DNA from: Tetmemena sp. SeJ-2015
Lineage: Eukaryota > Ciliophora > Spirotrichea > Sporadotrichida > Oxytrichidae
Length of the DNA stretch: 64,000 bases
Direction: 5' to 3'
NCBI GenBank assembly: GCA_027382625.1
Contig: JAJKFJ010022683.1
Coordinates: 1-64,000 of the forward strand
This document shows, one piece after another, positions 1 to 13,000 of the stretch (within the stretch, counting starts at the first letter, position 1; every line of letters begins with the position of its first letter). The notes under the pieces were generated by a model. That model worked only from the letters and a program-made list of their open reading frames with translations. It ran no database searches and was not told the origin of the DNA. The position numbers were made by a program, and so were the translations under genes.

Positions 1-1150
1 ATTTTTTATATAATGGGGGTAAATTTGGGAAATCATGTTTTGCACTCATGTTTTCGATTTGTGTTTTGAACTCATGTTTTAGCACTCTTGTTTTAGAAGT
101 CATGTATACAACTCATGTATGATAAGCTATTTTTATATTTAATTTAATTATGTTTTAGCACTTTTTTTTCCGCAAGTCATTTTTTTCGCACTCGTTTTTT
201 TTCGCCCTCGTGTTTTCGATGAATAATATTGATTGATTTTAAAGATGAAAATTAATAAGAGACTTGTACTAAACAAAATTTTTTGACATTTAATTCCAAT
301 TTTTAAAAAATTATTGATCTAGACCCGAACGAAGCAAAAGGGTCTTACTTTTTAAATAGGAAAACCCTTTGGAAAGACAAGCTAAAATAGTTTAAGAGCA
401 AGAGAACTAAGGGAATCGGGTTTGCAAGTTGTAAAGGGATGGAGTTTTTTTTTATGTGGGGCCTCCATTAAATTAAAAATTAAAAAAAAAGAAATAATTT
501 TAAAAAATTTTATTAAATAAAATCCTTCTTTTTAAACTTCTTTTTAAGTTTTTAAAACTTTTAAATTTTAATTGAAAATAGGTTAAATTTTTAAAAACAA
601 ATAATAATAACAACTAGCTTTTTTTTAAAAATTTAAAGAAATTTTTGGACCACACCAATTTTTTTTTTAATTTTTTGGAAACCATTTTTTGGTCATTCAG
701 GAAAAAAACTATTCTAAAGGGGTAAAACCCTTTTAATTTTTTAAATACCAATTTAAATTTTGATTTTTTTAATTAAATTTAGGCCCTTTTAAAATTTAGA
801 AAGGAAATTTTAAAACAAAATTAGAAGGATTTTCTTTTTTTAAAGGGGCCTAATTAATTTTTGAAAGTTTATAAAAAACATTTAAACCAAAAAAGCCTAA
901 AAAATTTTTTTGGAGAAATAGAAAATAAAATAGTTTCCATTTTAGTTTTTTTTGAAAAAATTTTGGGGGGAAAAAAAAGAATTTACTCGTTTCTTTGGTG
1001 TTAAAAAGAGAAACCCGTCTAAAAATTTTTGTTTTTAAAAATATTTTTTTCAAAATAAAATTTTTTAATAATTATATTTCTAAAAACTTTAAAAATTTAA
1101 AACGTAAAGCAAAATAATAGGTAACAAATTCCCAATTTAAAATTAGAACC
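1..1150. other. AT-rich, homopolymer-rich stretch without genes
   Basis: No coding frame is credible here on either strand. The sequence is dominated by runs of A and T with unusual short runs of G or C. The same texture recurs at 3.84-4.40, 10.08-10.72, 13.14-13.34 and 13.88-14.45 kb and resembles low-quality long-read consensus more than natural intergenic DNA. I infer germline-limited DNA with poor base accuracy. Confidence 0.5.
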
Positions 1151-2071
1151 CAGTTAAAATGCGTTGAAATTTGAAATTAGTAGCAGTTTAATTTTTAAGC
1201 CTTTCTGACTTGACAATTATTTTAAAACATGGTTGCCAACGGAATTAGTAGAACTACTAACTCCCTTTTGAATTTAAAAATTGTAGCAAAATAAAACAGA
1301 ATAAGAGATAAATATGGAGCTAATTCTAATAATAAATAAAAAAGATGAAGAACATCAATAACTGACTCTTTTTGCACTTTTATTTTCTCGTGAGTGCTCT
1401 CCCACCAAAGGCAAAAACCCATACATAATAAATAAGTGGCGGGCTCTTCATAATGTAAAATTTGAATTTTAAGATGGCAACCAACCTAGCTAAAAGAGAC
1501 AAAGTACAAACCTTAGCAAACACAGCTTAAACTAAGTGAATAATCGGAAACAGCTAATCCAAACAAAGATGCTGTTGCGACTAAGAAATTCGCAAGGGGA
1601 GAGCTCTCGAAAACTTGAGAACTCGAAAGCAAGAGATCTCTGTCTGCTAAATTGTCATAGCAAGAAGTTTGAAGAAAAAGTCGGATGTGGCCGTTTAAAA
1701 ACTATCGCACCTGTATCTCCTCTGTTGCGTGCTCCAGAGATCAGATGAGCGGAGAAGAAGACTTTTTGATGCGAGTAATCGTCAACGACCAGTTCGAATA
1801 TGTACTTCAGAGCCTCTAAGTCGGTCGACATCAAGGAAGTCCACCTAAGCTGACAAACCTAAGATACTATATAAGCATTAGAAAAGTGATCGGTCGCTGT
1901 ATCCATGCTACAACTTGTGGAGCAGACATTCCTTCTCACTCTTCTTCCTCAAGAAACACATGGAGAAGAAGCACATGGCTGAAATCCGTAATTTAGGATA
2001 AAAAGAAACTTTAAAATGGTACCGCGTAAATAATTGAGTATGCCCACCGATACCTTGACAAGGTTTTCATA
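1151..2071. other. Moderately GC-rich stretch, no gene recognised
   Basis: From about 1.5 kb base composition rises and short open frames appear, for example a 70-codon plus-strand frame at 1536-1748. None shows a recognisable motif. It adjoins the decayed kinase-like ORF downstream and may be the upstream part of the same dead element, but that is inference. Confidence 0.3.
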
Positions 2072-3234
2072 TTGAAAGAGGAAAAGCCAAAAGAGGAGAG
2101 AAGTAGAGAGAATTTGAGCTTCAGAATCAAAAGCCTTAAGTGTGATGGTGTTAGTAAAGTTTTCACTAGCTCAAGAGCAAGGACTCCATGCTTGAGAGTT
2201 GAACTTTGGAGGAGTGCTGTTCACAACCATTACCTCCACTCTTGCTGGGATGCGAATGCCCGAAGAGACACCATCATACAAGAAAAATATGCTTACAAGA
2301 TCTTCCCTTACGATCGCAATTGTAAAGAAGAAGAGAGAGTCTTGAGTTCAGCGAAACGAAAACTGGACAGTAAATTGAGAGAAGGGCGAGGGGAATAAAA
2401 ACTTGAAGTTGGTACGTTCTTCATCTTGCTAGTTTCTTATCGATTCATGATTACATCGCCATTCCCCTTTCCTAAATGGGGAGATCACACTAGGGTGAAT
2501 TGTCCACAAAACGAGGCGCAAACATAGTACTACGTGGCTTACTCTCCCATTCTCAACTGACCTCGGTAGAAGGAGTGATGGAGTTGCATGAGTTGGGATT
2601 CTGCAACAGAGATCTCAGCCCAAACTTTGGGAACAATCCCAAGATGATAAAAAGTTAAACTCCTCCAACCAGTCAAAGAGTCAGACTGTCATTAACTTCA
2701 AACAGAGTTGTAGAGTAGAAAACATTGAGGAAGCATTAGTCAAGGAACTTTAACCAAGGCATATTCCCAAGAGACATGCTTTGTCAAAACGGTTCATGAC
2801 AGTTAAAGGACATTGCTGTTCTATCTCAATTAGCAGTCAACTGCCCAATGCGATTATGAAACCAGAGGGAATTATCTACCTAGTTAGAAGTGAAAGAAAT
2901 GATGGCATATAATCGCAACAAAGGCATTGTAAGATAGACAAGGGATCAGAACCTTGTGAAAAAGTTAGTAAACAAAGTCATAATCAAGCAACCGCAACCT
3001 ATGAACCCTAACACTCAGTTATCTGAGATAGAAGAACACTTAAAGGTATAAAATTCAGAGAATATGAGACAACGGTTCAAGTCACCTTCCTAGTAAGACT
3101 TTAGATTGCCTGTTTATAATAAAAAATTTAGCATGATTATAAGTAAGATAAATAAAGAAATTATTTTGAATAAGTAGAATTTTATTAGCTAAGTTTAATA
3201 GAAGAGATAACTTAATAAATTGTTTGTAAATTGA
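2072..3234 (+). pseudogene. Decayed ORF with protein-kinase-like catalytic loop
   Basis: A plus-strand frame opens at about 2406 and, read in the ciliate code, runs to a TGA at 3232-3234 with two further in-frame TGA codons (near 2790 and 2850). It contains ELHELGFCNRDLSPNF at 2581-2628, which matches the kinase catalytic loop (HRDLxxxN) except that the histidine is asparagine. A hinge-like hydrophobic stretch lies upstream. A second open frame (2072-2398) precedes it out of register, so at least one frameshift separates the halves. Kinase-type ORFs are known in TBE transposons of Oxytricha (the 57-kDa ORF), so this may be a TBE remnant. That link is inferred from general knowledge, not from an alignment. 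Confidence 0.45.
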
Positions 3235-6200
3235 GTAAACTGAATAAGTTCATCATCTGTTATTAAATTAAGTGTGTATCATTTCCGTGTTTTAAATATA
3301 TTTTGCATTGCTCTGAGTTCTTGATTTCTAATTATAAGATGATTAAGTGAGCTAGATCATCGATTCTACTTGGAAAGTAAGCTTAGAATTTTGGCTAATT
3401 CTTCAAAAGTTAAAGAAGATGGGAAGATTTTCTTATTCTAGTATGATTTTCGCTAATAGAAGGCTACCATTTGAAAATCAATTTTACTTTCAATAAGAAA
3501 AATAATTCTATTTACTGAATCGAAATTTTTACTATGATAAATATTAGGAATTAGATGGAATATGTTAAATTAAATACAAAACGGATCTTATTCATTTAAT
3601 TTTCTTTCTTTATTTTCATTATTTATATTTCCATTTAATTTCACTTCAAAGTCAAATTAACTCTTATACACTTTCAATTTAAAATTATTTTATAGTATTA
3701 TTTTAATTATAAATATCTTATTCTTTTTTAAATTATCATATTTAGAGTATGATGAAAAATCTATAATATTTTATTTTAGATTAACCTCAAGTTTACAAAT
3801 GTAATTAAATATAAAATTATATAGGAATCATAATGATTTAATTTTTTAAAAAAACAAAGGAATTTTTTTTGACGGATAAAATGTTCGGGAAATTAAGTAT
3901 ATTAAACCAAAATCAAAGGCTCTATGAAAAGGAATTTTTAGGGGGCCAAAAAAAAATCTTTTTTACAATTTTTTTCCCCCAAGATTTAAAAAAATCAAAA
4001 AATTTTTAAAAGGGAATAAAAATTAGTATAATTAAGAAGATGGTAAAATTTTCTTAAAGGGCAGTTATTAAAGAAATGTTTTTAATTTACCCCAATTTTT
4101 TTTAATTTTTATCCATTTTTAAATTTCCCAATTATTATATTCAAAATTAAATGGCTAATTCTAAAATCTTTTCTTACTTTTTGAAGGCTGTAAAAAGTTT
4201 ATAACGAATCCAACTTTGAGTAATTAATGTTTTTTAAAAAAAACCATAATTTCCTTAAACTCATTTTGAATTTAAAAAATTTTAAAAAAGAAACTCATCT
4301 TTTTTTTATCTTTAAAGCTTAATTTTTAAAGCGTTTCTTAAAAAAAACATTTTTTTAAAGTTAAAAAAAAACTCTCCTTTTTTTAAAGATAAGATTTTTT
4401 AAAATAAACTTATTATCATAAATTTCAGTATAGCTAATTTATTGAAGAGAAAATTAACTGGAAGAAGAAATCAAGCTAAAGATTGAAAAATGAAAACTTT
4501 TAGTGTTCCTTACTTAGCTAGAATTGTGTGATAAATATCAAATTTAAATTAATTTTTTAAACCAAATTAAATCTTTTTTCCAAATTTTGTAATAAGATTT
4601 TTTAATAATTTATTGAAAATTTCCAGAAAAAAAAGAAAAATTCAAAAAGCGATGAGAAAAAAAAATGAATCTTAAACATTATAGAAAACTAAAACTTGGA
4701 TAAGATTAAAATTATATTTAAACTCGAAGGGATGCAATTTTAGTAAATCCCATTTAGTTAGCTTTTTTGTTCTAAATTTTATTTCAAAATATTTGCTGAT
4801 ATATTTATCTTCCCTATATTTATATTTACTAAAATCACTCAATTTTAAGATTTTTTTAGCATATGCCTTTGATTTTAAACCCGTCTGATTAGATAATTTT
4901 TAATAATTATTTTAAATTGATTAAAATTGATGAAATCAAGCTTTAAATTTTAATCTGCTAATTGAAGAGCTTTAATTAAGATAATTTAGTTTCATCTAAT
5001 GATCTATATATGCTTTAATTTTCAATATTCTAATTTTTTTCCTCAAAATGAGAGTGTAATCAAAATCCACTAATATTTTATATTCTTATTCATCATCATG
5101 TATCATTATCTTTTAAATTAAACCCTAAAACTTGTACCTAATCTTTGACCAACACTGCTTTAGCATAATTTTAGTCATAATAAATAAATAATTATATGGT
5201 TAATTTTCACACTCTCTTTCTTTTATTTTATTTAAAAATACTTCTTTCTCGTTTCAAGTTTTAGTTTTGAATAAAATAAAAGAGAGCCATAATTTTTTCA
5301 CAATTTATCTAAAAAATAATTTCTCTTATTTTATTATTTACACAATATTCTTAAAATAACTTAAATATTTGATCATAATATTTAATTTATTAGGATAAAA
5401 TAATTTTAGAATAAAAATAAAGAATAAATTGCAACTTCATGTCGTGATATATCTGAGAATTTAATTAAAAGAGAATTAAATTAATAAATGAGTTAAAAAA
5501 TATAAATCAATGGCAGTTATAGTTTGAGCGTGAGAGATTGGGTTGAAATTATGATAAATTCGATTAAGAATTAAATTCTAAAATTTGCATCTTTGTAACT
5601 TCTTCACGGTTTGAGTAAAGAGTTACCAAGGTTATAAGTTTTCGAACTTGGCTAATTTCTTGGTTCGGATTTTGTGGCATCGGAACTCTTAATATGAACC
5701 CCTATAATAATGGTTGTAGAACAAACTAATTCTAATATTTAATAAGTTATCTAACAAATTTTTGAATTACCTACTCCACAATTTAACATCCAATAGTTTA
5801 ATCCTTCATTTATTAATTTAACATAATTCAGATTCTCATTAAAATTTTAACAATAGTATAATCTGCAGCTTAGATTCTGAGAATTTTGGATGTTTTAAAA
5901 GATAGTAAAATTTTCCTCCAAAAGCTCTTTTTAAAACCTGATTTTAAATATTTTAACTTTTTTCATTAATTTAAAATAACCTCTTTATAAATTTCAAGAA
6001 ACCAATTAAATCTTTCATAAATAAAAATAGAAATACTACAAAATAAATCTAGTCTTAATTTTATTGCCAATTAAGTATAAGTCAGCTTTGTAATTATAAA
6101 TTTTCCATCTAAGAATCAGCTTCATTTTAAAGATCTTATAAAAAATTCGCTTGAGAGGTGCTTAATATACAGTCTGTGAACATAGATATTTTTGACTTTA

Positions 6201-8944
6201 CCACTGCCCAGCAGCTTGAATCAGGTTCAGTGTCATTCCAAATATGAATAATGTACAAGCTCTTTCCATAAATAATTTCACTCTTCTAGTCTTCATACAC
6301 TTATTAAAATTCTTGCTTATCTTTTCGGAGACCAAGATACACCTCGAATTTATTTTAATCTTACGTTAACATAGAGAATTTTATTTCAAATTTCAAGTAA
6401 TTATCTTTCATCTCCCTATAGTTTGTCAATTATTTTTTATAATTATTCAAACTATAAAAACAACATTCATTCACGCATTTTATTAAAAAATATCACTCAA
6501 AATTAAAGAATTTGCTTCCAAATATTTTAAAAGAAAAGCTTTTTTGAGTATTTTAATTAAAAAATGTTTTATATTCTCTAGTAAATTAAAGTGAAAATTT
6601 ATATTTTATTAAATGATGAAATTGACATCTGAATTGAATCAATAAATGAAATTAAATTTTTTTAATTTAATTTGGAATAAAATATATCCTCTCTATATCG
6701 CTTAATTTGAGCAGGGAAATCTTTGAGTTGTTTAATTTCATAGTAAGATTGAATGGAAATCTGGTAGCATTTGAATTCCAATATTTATTAAATTCCGAAT
6801 TAAATGTAAAAAGGGATTGATATTTTCCACGAGCCCCACATAATCTGGGAGTTCACTAAAGTTTGAGAATATCCTAATCTTTTAAAAAAATTTTAAATTT
6901 TAACTATTTTCAGTATTTTTCTTTTTTTAATTCAAAATTTTTTTGTAATGCTTGAGTAGAAATAAAAAATAGTAAATGCACTTTTTACATATAATTAAGC
7001 GATATTATGAATTTCTTTAAACATATTTAAAGATTAACGAAATTAAAAAGAACAAAACAGGGCTAAAATTAAAACATACATAACATAAGTGACCACTATC
7101 TCAGTACAAGTATTGGCCACGATTTCACATAATCAGTTGCACACGGCTCCTATTAGGCAGTGAAAAATCAAGAGGGTTCATTATTTTCGACACCCCAACC
7201 TCTCTAAACCTCTCCAATTCTGCTTGATATAACAATATGCCAACTTAGCACAGTTGAGATTAGAGAAGAAAAAATATTTGGTCTTCAACTAAAATTGAGA
7301 GACTTCAATTTATTAGGTAGGAACTTCAATTAGCAAGAAGATGCAAGAAATGCCATAGGAAAACCCAAAACATACACTGAAATCCCAAGACAATTTTAAC
7401 TGCAATAATTGCTTCTCGTGAGCATTAACAACCTCTATGAGAGGATAATTAATCTAGGGTTGAAGGGACCAAACTTCAGGCGTAGTTTTGTTCTCGCATA
7501 GCTTCATAGCTTACTATAATCCCCCCGTTCCTTATATTAAAACTTTATTAAACTTCCCGAAAATTACTAGAAAGTTATAAATTTAAACTTTCTTATTTAA
7601 GAATTAAAAATATTAAATTTTATAATTAACAAATTTTATATTTTCTAAGATATAATATTTTTAAAAAATTATATTGTCATCATAATAACTTCATAATGTC
7701 AGAAGGATTCAATTTTCTAAAAGAAGATTTATAAGATATATAAATATAAATTAATAATATAAATAGCTAATGTTTTGTAATTAAATTTTTTTATTCTAAT
7801 TGAGAAATATGCTATATTTTGTTAGAGAAAAGATTATTCATACAAAAAATATTTTAAATTAAGCTTGAAATTATCTCATCTATATTAAAAATTTTATAGA
7901 TTTGAAAATTTTTACTAAGCAAATCACGATTACTTTCAACATAAATAAACTGAAATAAATAAAAAGGAAGTAATTATTATATTTAGACTAAATCGATAAT
8001 TTAATTAATTTTTTATCTAAGGTATCTTTTCTTCGAATCGTAATGCGAGCGTCATAATTATATCAATCAAATTAAATATATATTTTTTGAAAATTAAAAG
8101 CATTGGCCTTATAAATTAACTTCAATAAAATTCAAAGGTGACAATAAATATAAGGGCATAGATAATTATTTACAAATTGCAGTTGAAATTAAATTTTGAG
8201 CTTGATACACTGCATTCTCATATTATTTTTTTAGCCTAAGTATTTCTTTATTAAATAAACCTCGTCTGCATTTAAAGTATAGCTTCTTTCCTTTAAAATA
8301 GTTATTATATAAATTAGAAACTGATAAAATTTTTTGATATATTGGGTTACTAAGGATTAGCTTTTTTATTTACTTTGAGATAATATTTTATTCAGCAAAA
8401 AGTGTTAAACTAAATCTAAGGAAAAAGGAATAAAGTTATTTATAAAGAAAAATAAGCTTATATATTTGCATTGAATATCAATGATTTCATTCATCTCTCT
8501 TCTTTCTTATTGAATTTGAATGGTTTCCAAAGTTGGGACAGCTTTTAGAAGATGAAGTATTTCACTTTATATTATTTAAAAGGTGTCATAGGAAAGATTT
8601 ACCTATTTGAGATTTTATAAATATTAAATGTAGTTTTCGAAATTTTTATTTTATTAAAAGCTCGTCACATCTAAGCATAAAGTTTTAATTCTAGAAAGCA
8701 CTATCCTCTGAAAGTCATTTATTTAAGGTTCCAGTTATAACAAGATAAATTATTTATGCAAAAAACATTAGACTTAAATTCAATAAATTATTATGAGTTG
8801 AGAGATCATAAATCAAATGCAAATCACCAATATTTTTAGAGATATAGAGAGATCAGTATGTAAGCACACTATTTATAGATGTAGCTCCATTAATATCTAT
8901 TAAAACTATTGAATTTTATTTTAAGTGAAGAGAAAAATGTCAAT
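3235..8944. other. AT-rich non-coding, presumed germline-limited DNA
   Basis: About 5.7 kb of very AT-rich sequence without a supported gene, RNA or recognisable element. The part at 7.08-7.52 kb is somewhat GC-richer but gives no sustained frame. The part at 3.84-4.40 kb has the homopolymer-rich texture described for the window start. This is most likely micronucleus-limited DNA removed during macronuclear development. Confidence 0.5.
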
Positions 8945-9215
8945 ACGTCTTGAATTATAATATTATAGGATGCATGTGGATGGATTAGAGAGATTGCAAA
9001 AAAGAGATGTATAATTGATCTGATGGCTAAATTCATTAAAAAATTTCTAGAAATATATCTACATTAATTTTTAATTACGTACTTTTGAGCTCTACCAGAT
9101 CAGATTTGATTATCAATTTTTTGAAATGTCTCTTATCTATTTTCCAACTTTTCCTCTTTTCAAACTATTCTTCATCTAATTAATTTTATTGATCATCATC
9201 ATTTTCTTCCTCTTA
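8945..9215 (+). repeat. Dispersed repeat, copy A
   Basis: About 270 bp whose reverse complement recurs at 23.46-23.73 kb. Long matching blocks include GGATTAGAGAGATTG, AGATGTATAATTGATCTG and CAAACTATTCTTC in the same order and spacing. By eye the copies are roughly 75-80% identical with small gaps. The two copies face each other in inverted orientation. Confidence 0.7.
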
Positions 9216-9334
9216 AATATTATAAATTTAGAGATGATTTTTAAAATTGTGAAATAAATAAATAATTAGTTGGAGTACGTTAAATAACCCCTCGCCTAAA
9301 TTAAATAGTTTTTAGTTTGAATTCTATCTATTGG

Positions 9335-10080
9335 ATTATAACTGTGCGAAAACCGATTAGTACATTAGCACAAATAGAGTGTACTCATAAAATTGGTTAC
9401 GCCTTAATTGAGAAAATGTGCAAATGTGCTAAACATCAACTTACCTTGAGATGCTTATTCAGGCGTACCGTCCATCATCACTCACTGTATTTCCATCATC
9501 ACTACTTGTCTATGACTATTCCATCTCCGCAAATGTCTTCGCATTCTTACTCCCTGTGGCTATGCTCTGTAGGTTAGATGTCTGTGCCCGGAGTGGTTCC
9601 CATGGTCAGGCCGGAGTACCCCCAGGGGGAGGGGTTCGAACCACACTGTGTACCTCCCCCATCCGCACTCTCACAGTTACCGCTGAAGCTCTCCCCCTCT
9701 CACAGCCCCTTCCTTAACACTGTTTCACTTTTCATTTTCTTAGATTGCTCTTACAGAAGACCCCGGGCTAAAACAGACACACCTCCCCCGGGCCACATTG
9801 TGGTTCGAACCCCTCCCCCTGGGGGGTTTACCCCGGGCCCTTGACCGGGGAACCCCCGGGCCAGCATCAAACCCTTTTTAGGGGGCATAGCCAAAAGGGA
9901 GAAAAAATGCGAAAACATTTGCGGAAGGGAATATCATAAAAAGTAGTTGATAGGGAAAATCCTTTAGTGTTAATGGCCCCGGTTAACCCCTTCAATTTAA
10001 GATTCAAGGAAATTTGGGTGTTTAGTTTCATACCAAAATTTCCCCTTAAAATTAAAAAGAAAAAAAAATAACCAATTTTT
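9335..10080. repeat. Large fold-back palindrome, right arm degraded
   Basis: The left arm (about 9335-9660) is followed, after a centre near 9715, by its own reverse complement (about 9770-10080). Shared landmarks include GGGGAGGGGTTCGAACCAC, CCGCAAATG and the flanking TTGGTTA. The right arm is corrupted by homopolymer expansion and merges into low-quality sequence. A natural inverted repeat is possible, but this pattern is typical of a fold-back read artefact in long-read data. Confidence 0.7.
9584..9645 (+). other. tRNA-like Pol III box pair (SINE or tRNA fragment?)
   Basis: GGTTCGAACC at 9633-9642 matches the tRNA B-box consensus, and an A-box-like TGCCCGGAGTGG lies about 40 bp upstream at 9584-9595. 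Spacing and order fit a tRNA-derived internal promoter. No full cloverleaf can be folded, so this is at most a tRNA-derived repeat. It lies in the left arm of the palindrome, so it appears twice. Confidence 0.3.
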
Positions 10081-13000
10081 TTAAAGGGTCATTTCCTTTT
10101 TATAAAAAATTAAAAAATTCAAAAAAAATTTTAAATTTTAAAAGGGGGGGTTTAAAATTTTAATTTTTTTTTTGAATTTTAAAAAAATTTTTAAAATTTA
10201 AAAAAATTTAAAACCCTTTTAAATTTTTTTTAAAAAAATTATTTAAAAAAAATTTTGTAAAAAAAAAAAGAAAAAACGTTTTAAAAAATTTTTAATTTTT
10301 AAATAAAAAAAAAATGATTTCCTTTAACATCGGGTTTAAAATTTAAAGCTAAAATTTTTTAAATTTCAATTTTTGAATAAATTTTATATTTAAAAAGGAA
10401 AAGGGGGGAATTTTAAAATTAAGAAACCCCTTATTTTTTAAATTTGCAAAATTTTTTTTTCTCACATTAAAAGTATTTCTGATTAAATATAAAATTAAAA
10501 GGCATTTTTTCTTAACGTTTTTTACCCTTTTGGAGCAATTTTACTCTGAAAATTTTTACATGGGATAATATTTGGTTTCTTAAACAGTAAAAAAAAGTGC
10601 TTTTTAAAAATTTTGGAATTTTTAAAAATTAAAATTTTCCTAAAATTTTACTTTATTGTTTTTACTTTTAAAAATCGCTTTAAAAAATTTTTTTTAAAAA
10701 AAATAAAAGAGATTAATACGAACCTCTTCATACTAAAAAGCAATAAAATAAAACATACAGTTATCGTTAAATTAAAGAATCTCTAAAATTTCTCTTTTAA
10801 TAACCTGACTCCTTGAATTTATTATATAGAAGCTTTCATTAAAGAATCTCTTGTTTATTTTTAGCTCGAAATAATTCATAAGGAATAAAATAAATTGTAA
10901 AACTTAACTAAATGGGAATTTGCAATAATTGCAAAAATTTGTTTTAAAGTGAATTTCTTGACATAAAAATTTGTCATCCTCATCTTTCACGCTTTTGCAA
11001 TCAGAAAGAGAATTTTTAAAAAGAAAAGAGATATCGCTTTAATCCTCAAGGTTAAAAACTACTTTCTTTGCATTGTTGAATAGTGATATATTAAAATTAC
11101 AGAGTGAAAAAAGTTTACAGTTCTCGAGCTCTAACTTTGGGTTTATCTATAGTAAGTTTAGTAATTAGGGGATAAATTAGTCTGAAGAATCTGCAATTTC
11201 ATACTATTAATAATTTTGAATTGAATTTGGAAAATGGATAAGAGGGATAGCTAAATAGTCTTTTATCATTGGATATTAAAATTTTGGAAATTTAAAAAAA
11301 AAAAAAAAATGAATTGAAAAAATTTTTAAATTTTTCCTTTTTAAATGATTCATTGATTAATTTTTAAGTAGATTAGCATAGATCAATCTTGAATATATAA
11401 TCAATTAAATTCAATTAGATATTAAAAAGCATTAATAAAATAGTTACACCAATTCAATTGGTATTTTATTGAGCTATCATCATTTAAATTTTAACAATTT
11501 ATTGTTTTCTTTACGTGTTTATAATATATTTAAACAGTTCTTTTGAAGGATTTCAAAATATCAAAGTAAGCTTCTAAAATTTGCATTAGCCTCATAAAAT
11601 AATATATTTAATTGTAAATTACATTAAAAAGTATAATATTTTTGTGGAATGCTTAACCTAACTTAAAACAAATGCATAAATTATGTCTTTCTTTAATAAC
11701 TTTAAAATGCTGAATTTAATTTAATCTATTTCTTGAAGTATTAAGAAGTTTATAAATGGTGAAGTGATTGTATTTTTAATATAAGAATATGGCTATACTA
11801 AAATACCTGTAACAAAATGGAGAGCTTTTCTTTCGTTAACTCACTCATTTTTATGTGAAATTATATTTTCAATTAACTTCAGAGTTCCTAGAAAAGAGAA
11901 GCATTTTTCGAAATCAAGCAAGTGAAAATTAATTGCATTAAAGTTGACAACTTATTCATAGAGCAGTATGCCACATGGATAAAGTTGACTTTACAATCAG
12001 ACAATAAATTTATCTCTATATTTAGTCAACTTTGCAAAAATAAAAAGTCATAATTTATTATTTAATTAAAAGTTTTGATAATTTTATTTTAAAATTAATA
12101 AATTAATTCGAGTAAGTAATAAACACAATACAAATTTCTATGTTATTATTCTTTATAAATAGATATCTTTCTTTAAAAGTTGAATCTTTAAATTCAGAAT
12201 TTAAAGCGAATTAATTACATATTATTTTGATAGCTCATAATTTATTCCTCTTCTATTTTTTCCCCATAAGTTTATTTGCCAAAAAATTATATCGAGTTTT
12301 ATTAAAATATATTCAATTATTCAAAATTTGTGGATTTATGGTAATGCAAAATATTAATCCCAAAAAAAGAGATAAAGAGTTTAATTTAATTAACTATTAA
12401 AAATATTAATCAAGAAATATATTAAATTAAAATGAATCAATGAATCAATATAAATAAGAGTGATAAAATTTTTAAAAAAATATAGTGAAAACTTATAAAT
12501 ATAGATAGATTAATTTTAATTATTAAATAATAAGAAAAATAATTATGAATATGAACTTTTTAGCATAAAAAAGAATAATTAGATTCCAATCTAGAATGAA
12601 AGAGATCAGCCGAAGAATATACAGCTCATAATATTATGAATGTCATATCTATTAAAGAAATAAATTAATACAATCAAAGAATCTAAAATTTTTAGACTGC
12701 TATAATTAACTTATCTCTTGATGATAAATTAGGAAGCTTAAAAAGATCCAAGACATCTAATTTTCGGCTGTTTAAGCAAATTATTTAAAATTTTCTTTTA
12801 TACTATATCTTGGATAACTATTTTTATATAGAGTTGAAGAGTTAGCATTTAAAAGACTGTGCTGATATTTTAAGCTTTGAAATGATCTCATCCAAATCTT
12901 CAGGCACTAAATCTTCTTTTAAGTGAAAATGTTTAGCTTAGACTTGGAATCGGTAGCTCTGTAAAAATGATGATTCCAAAATAATGGTTCTATCTAATTT

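Noticed and set aside
9317..9844. Several overlapping plus-strand open frames of 86-88 codons
   Set aside because: They lie in the fold-back palindrome, have no start context or motif, and the same DNA is read in both arms.
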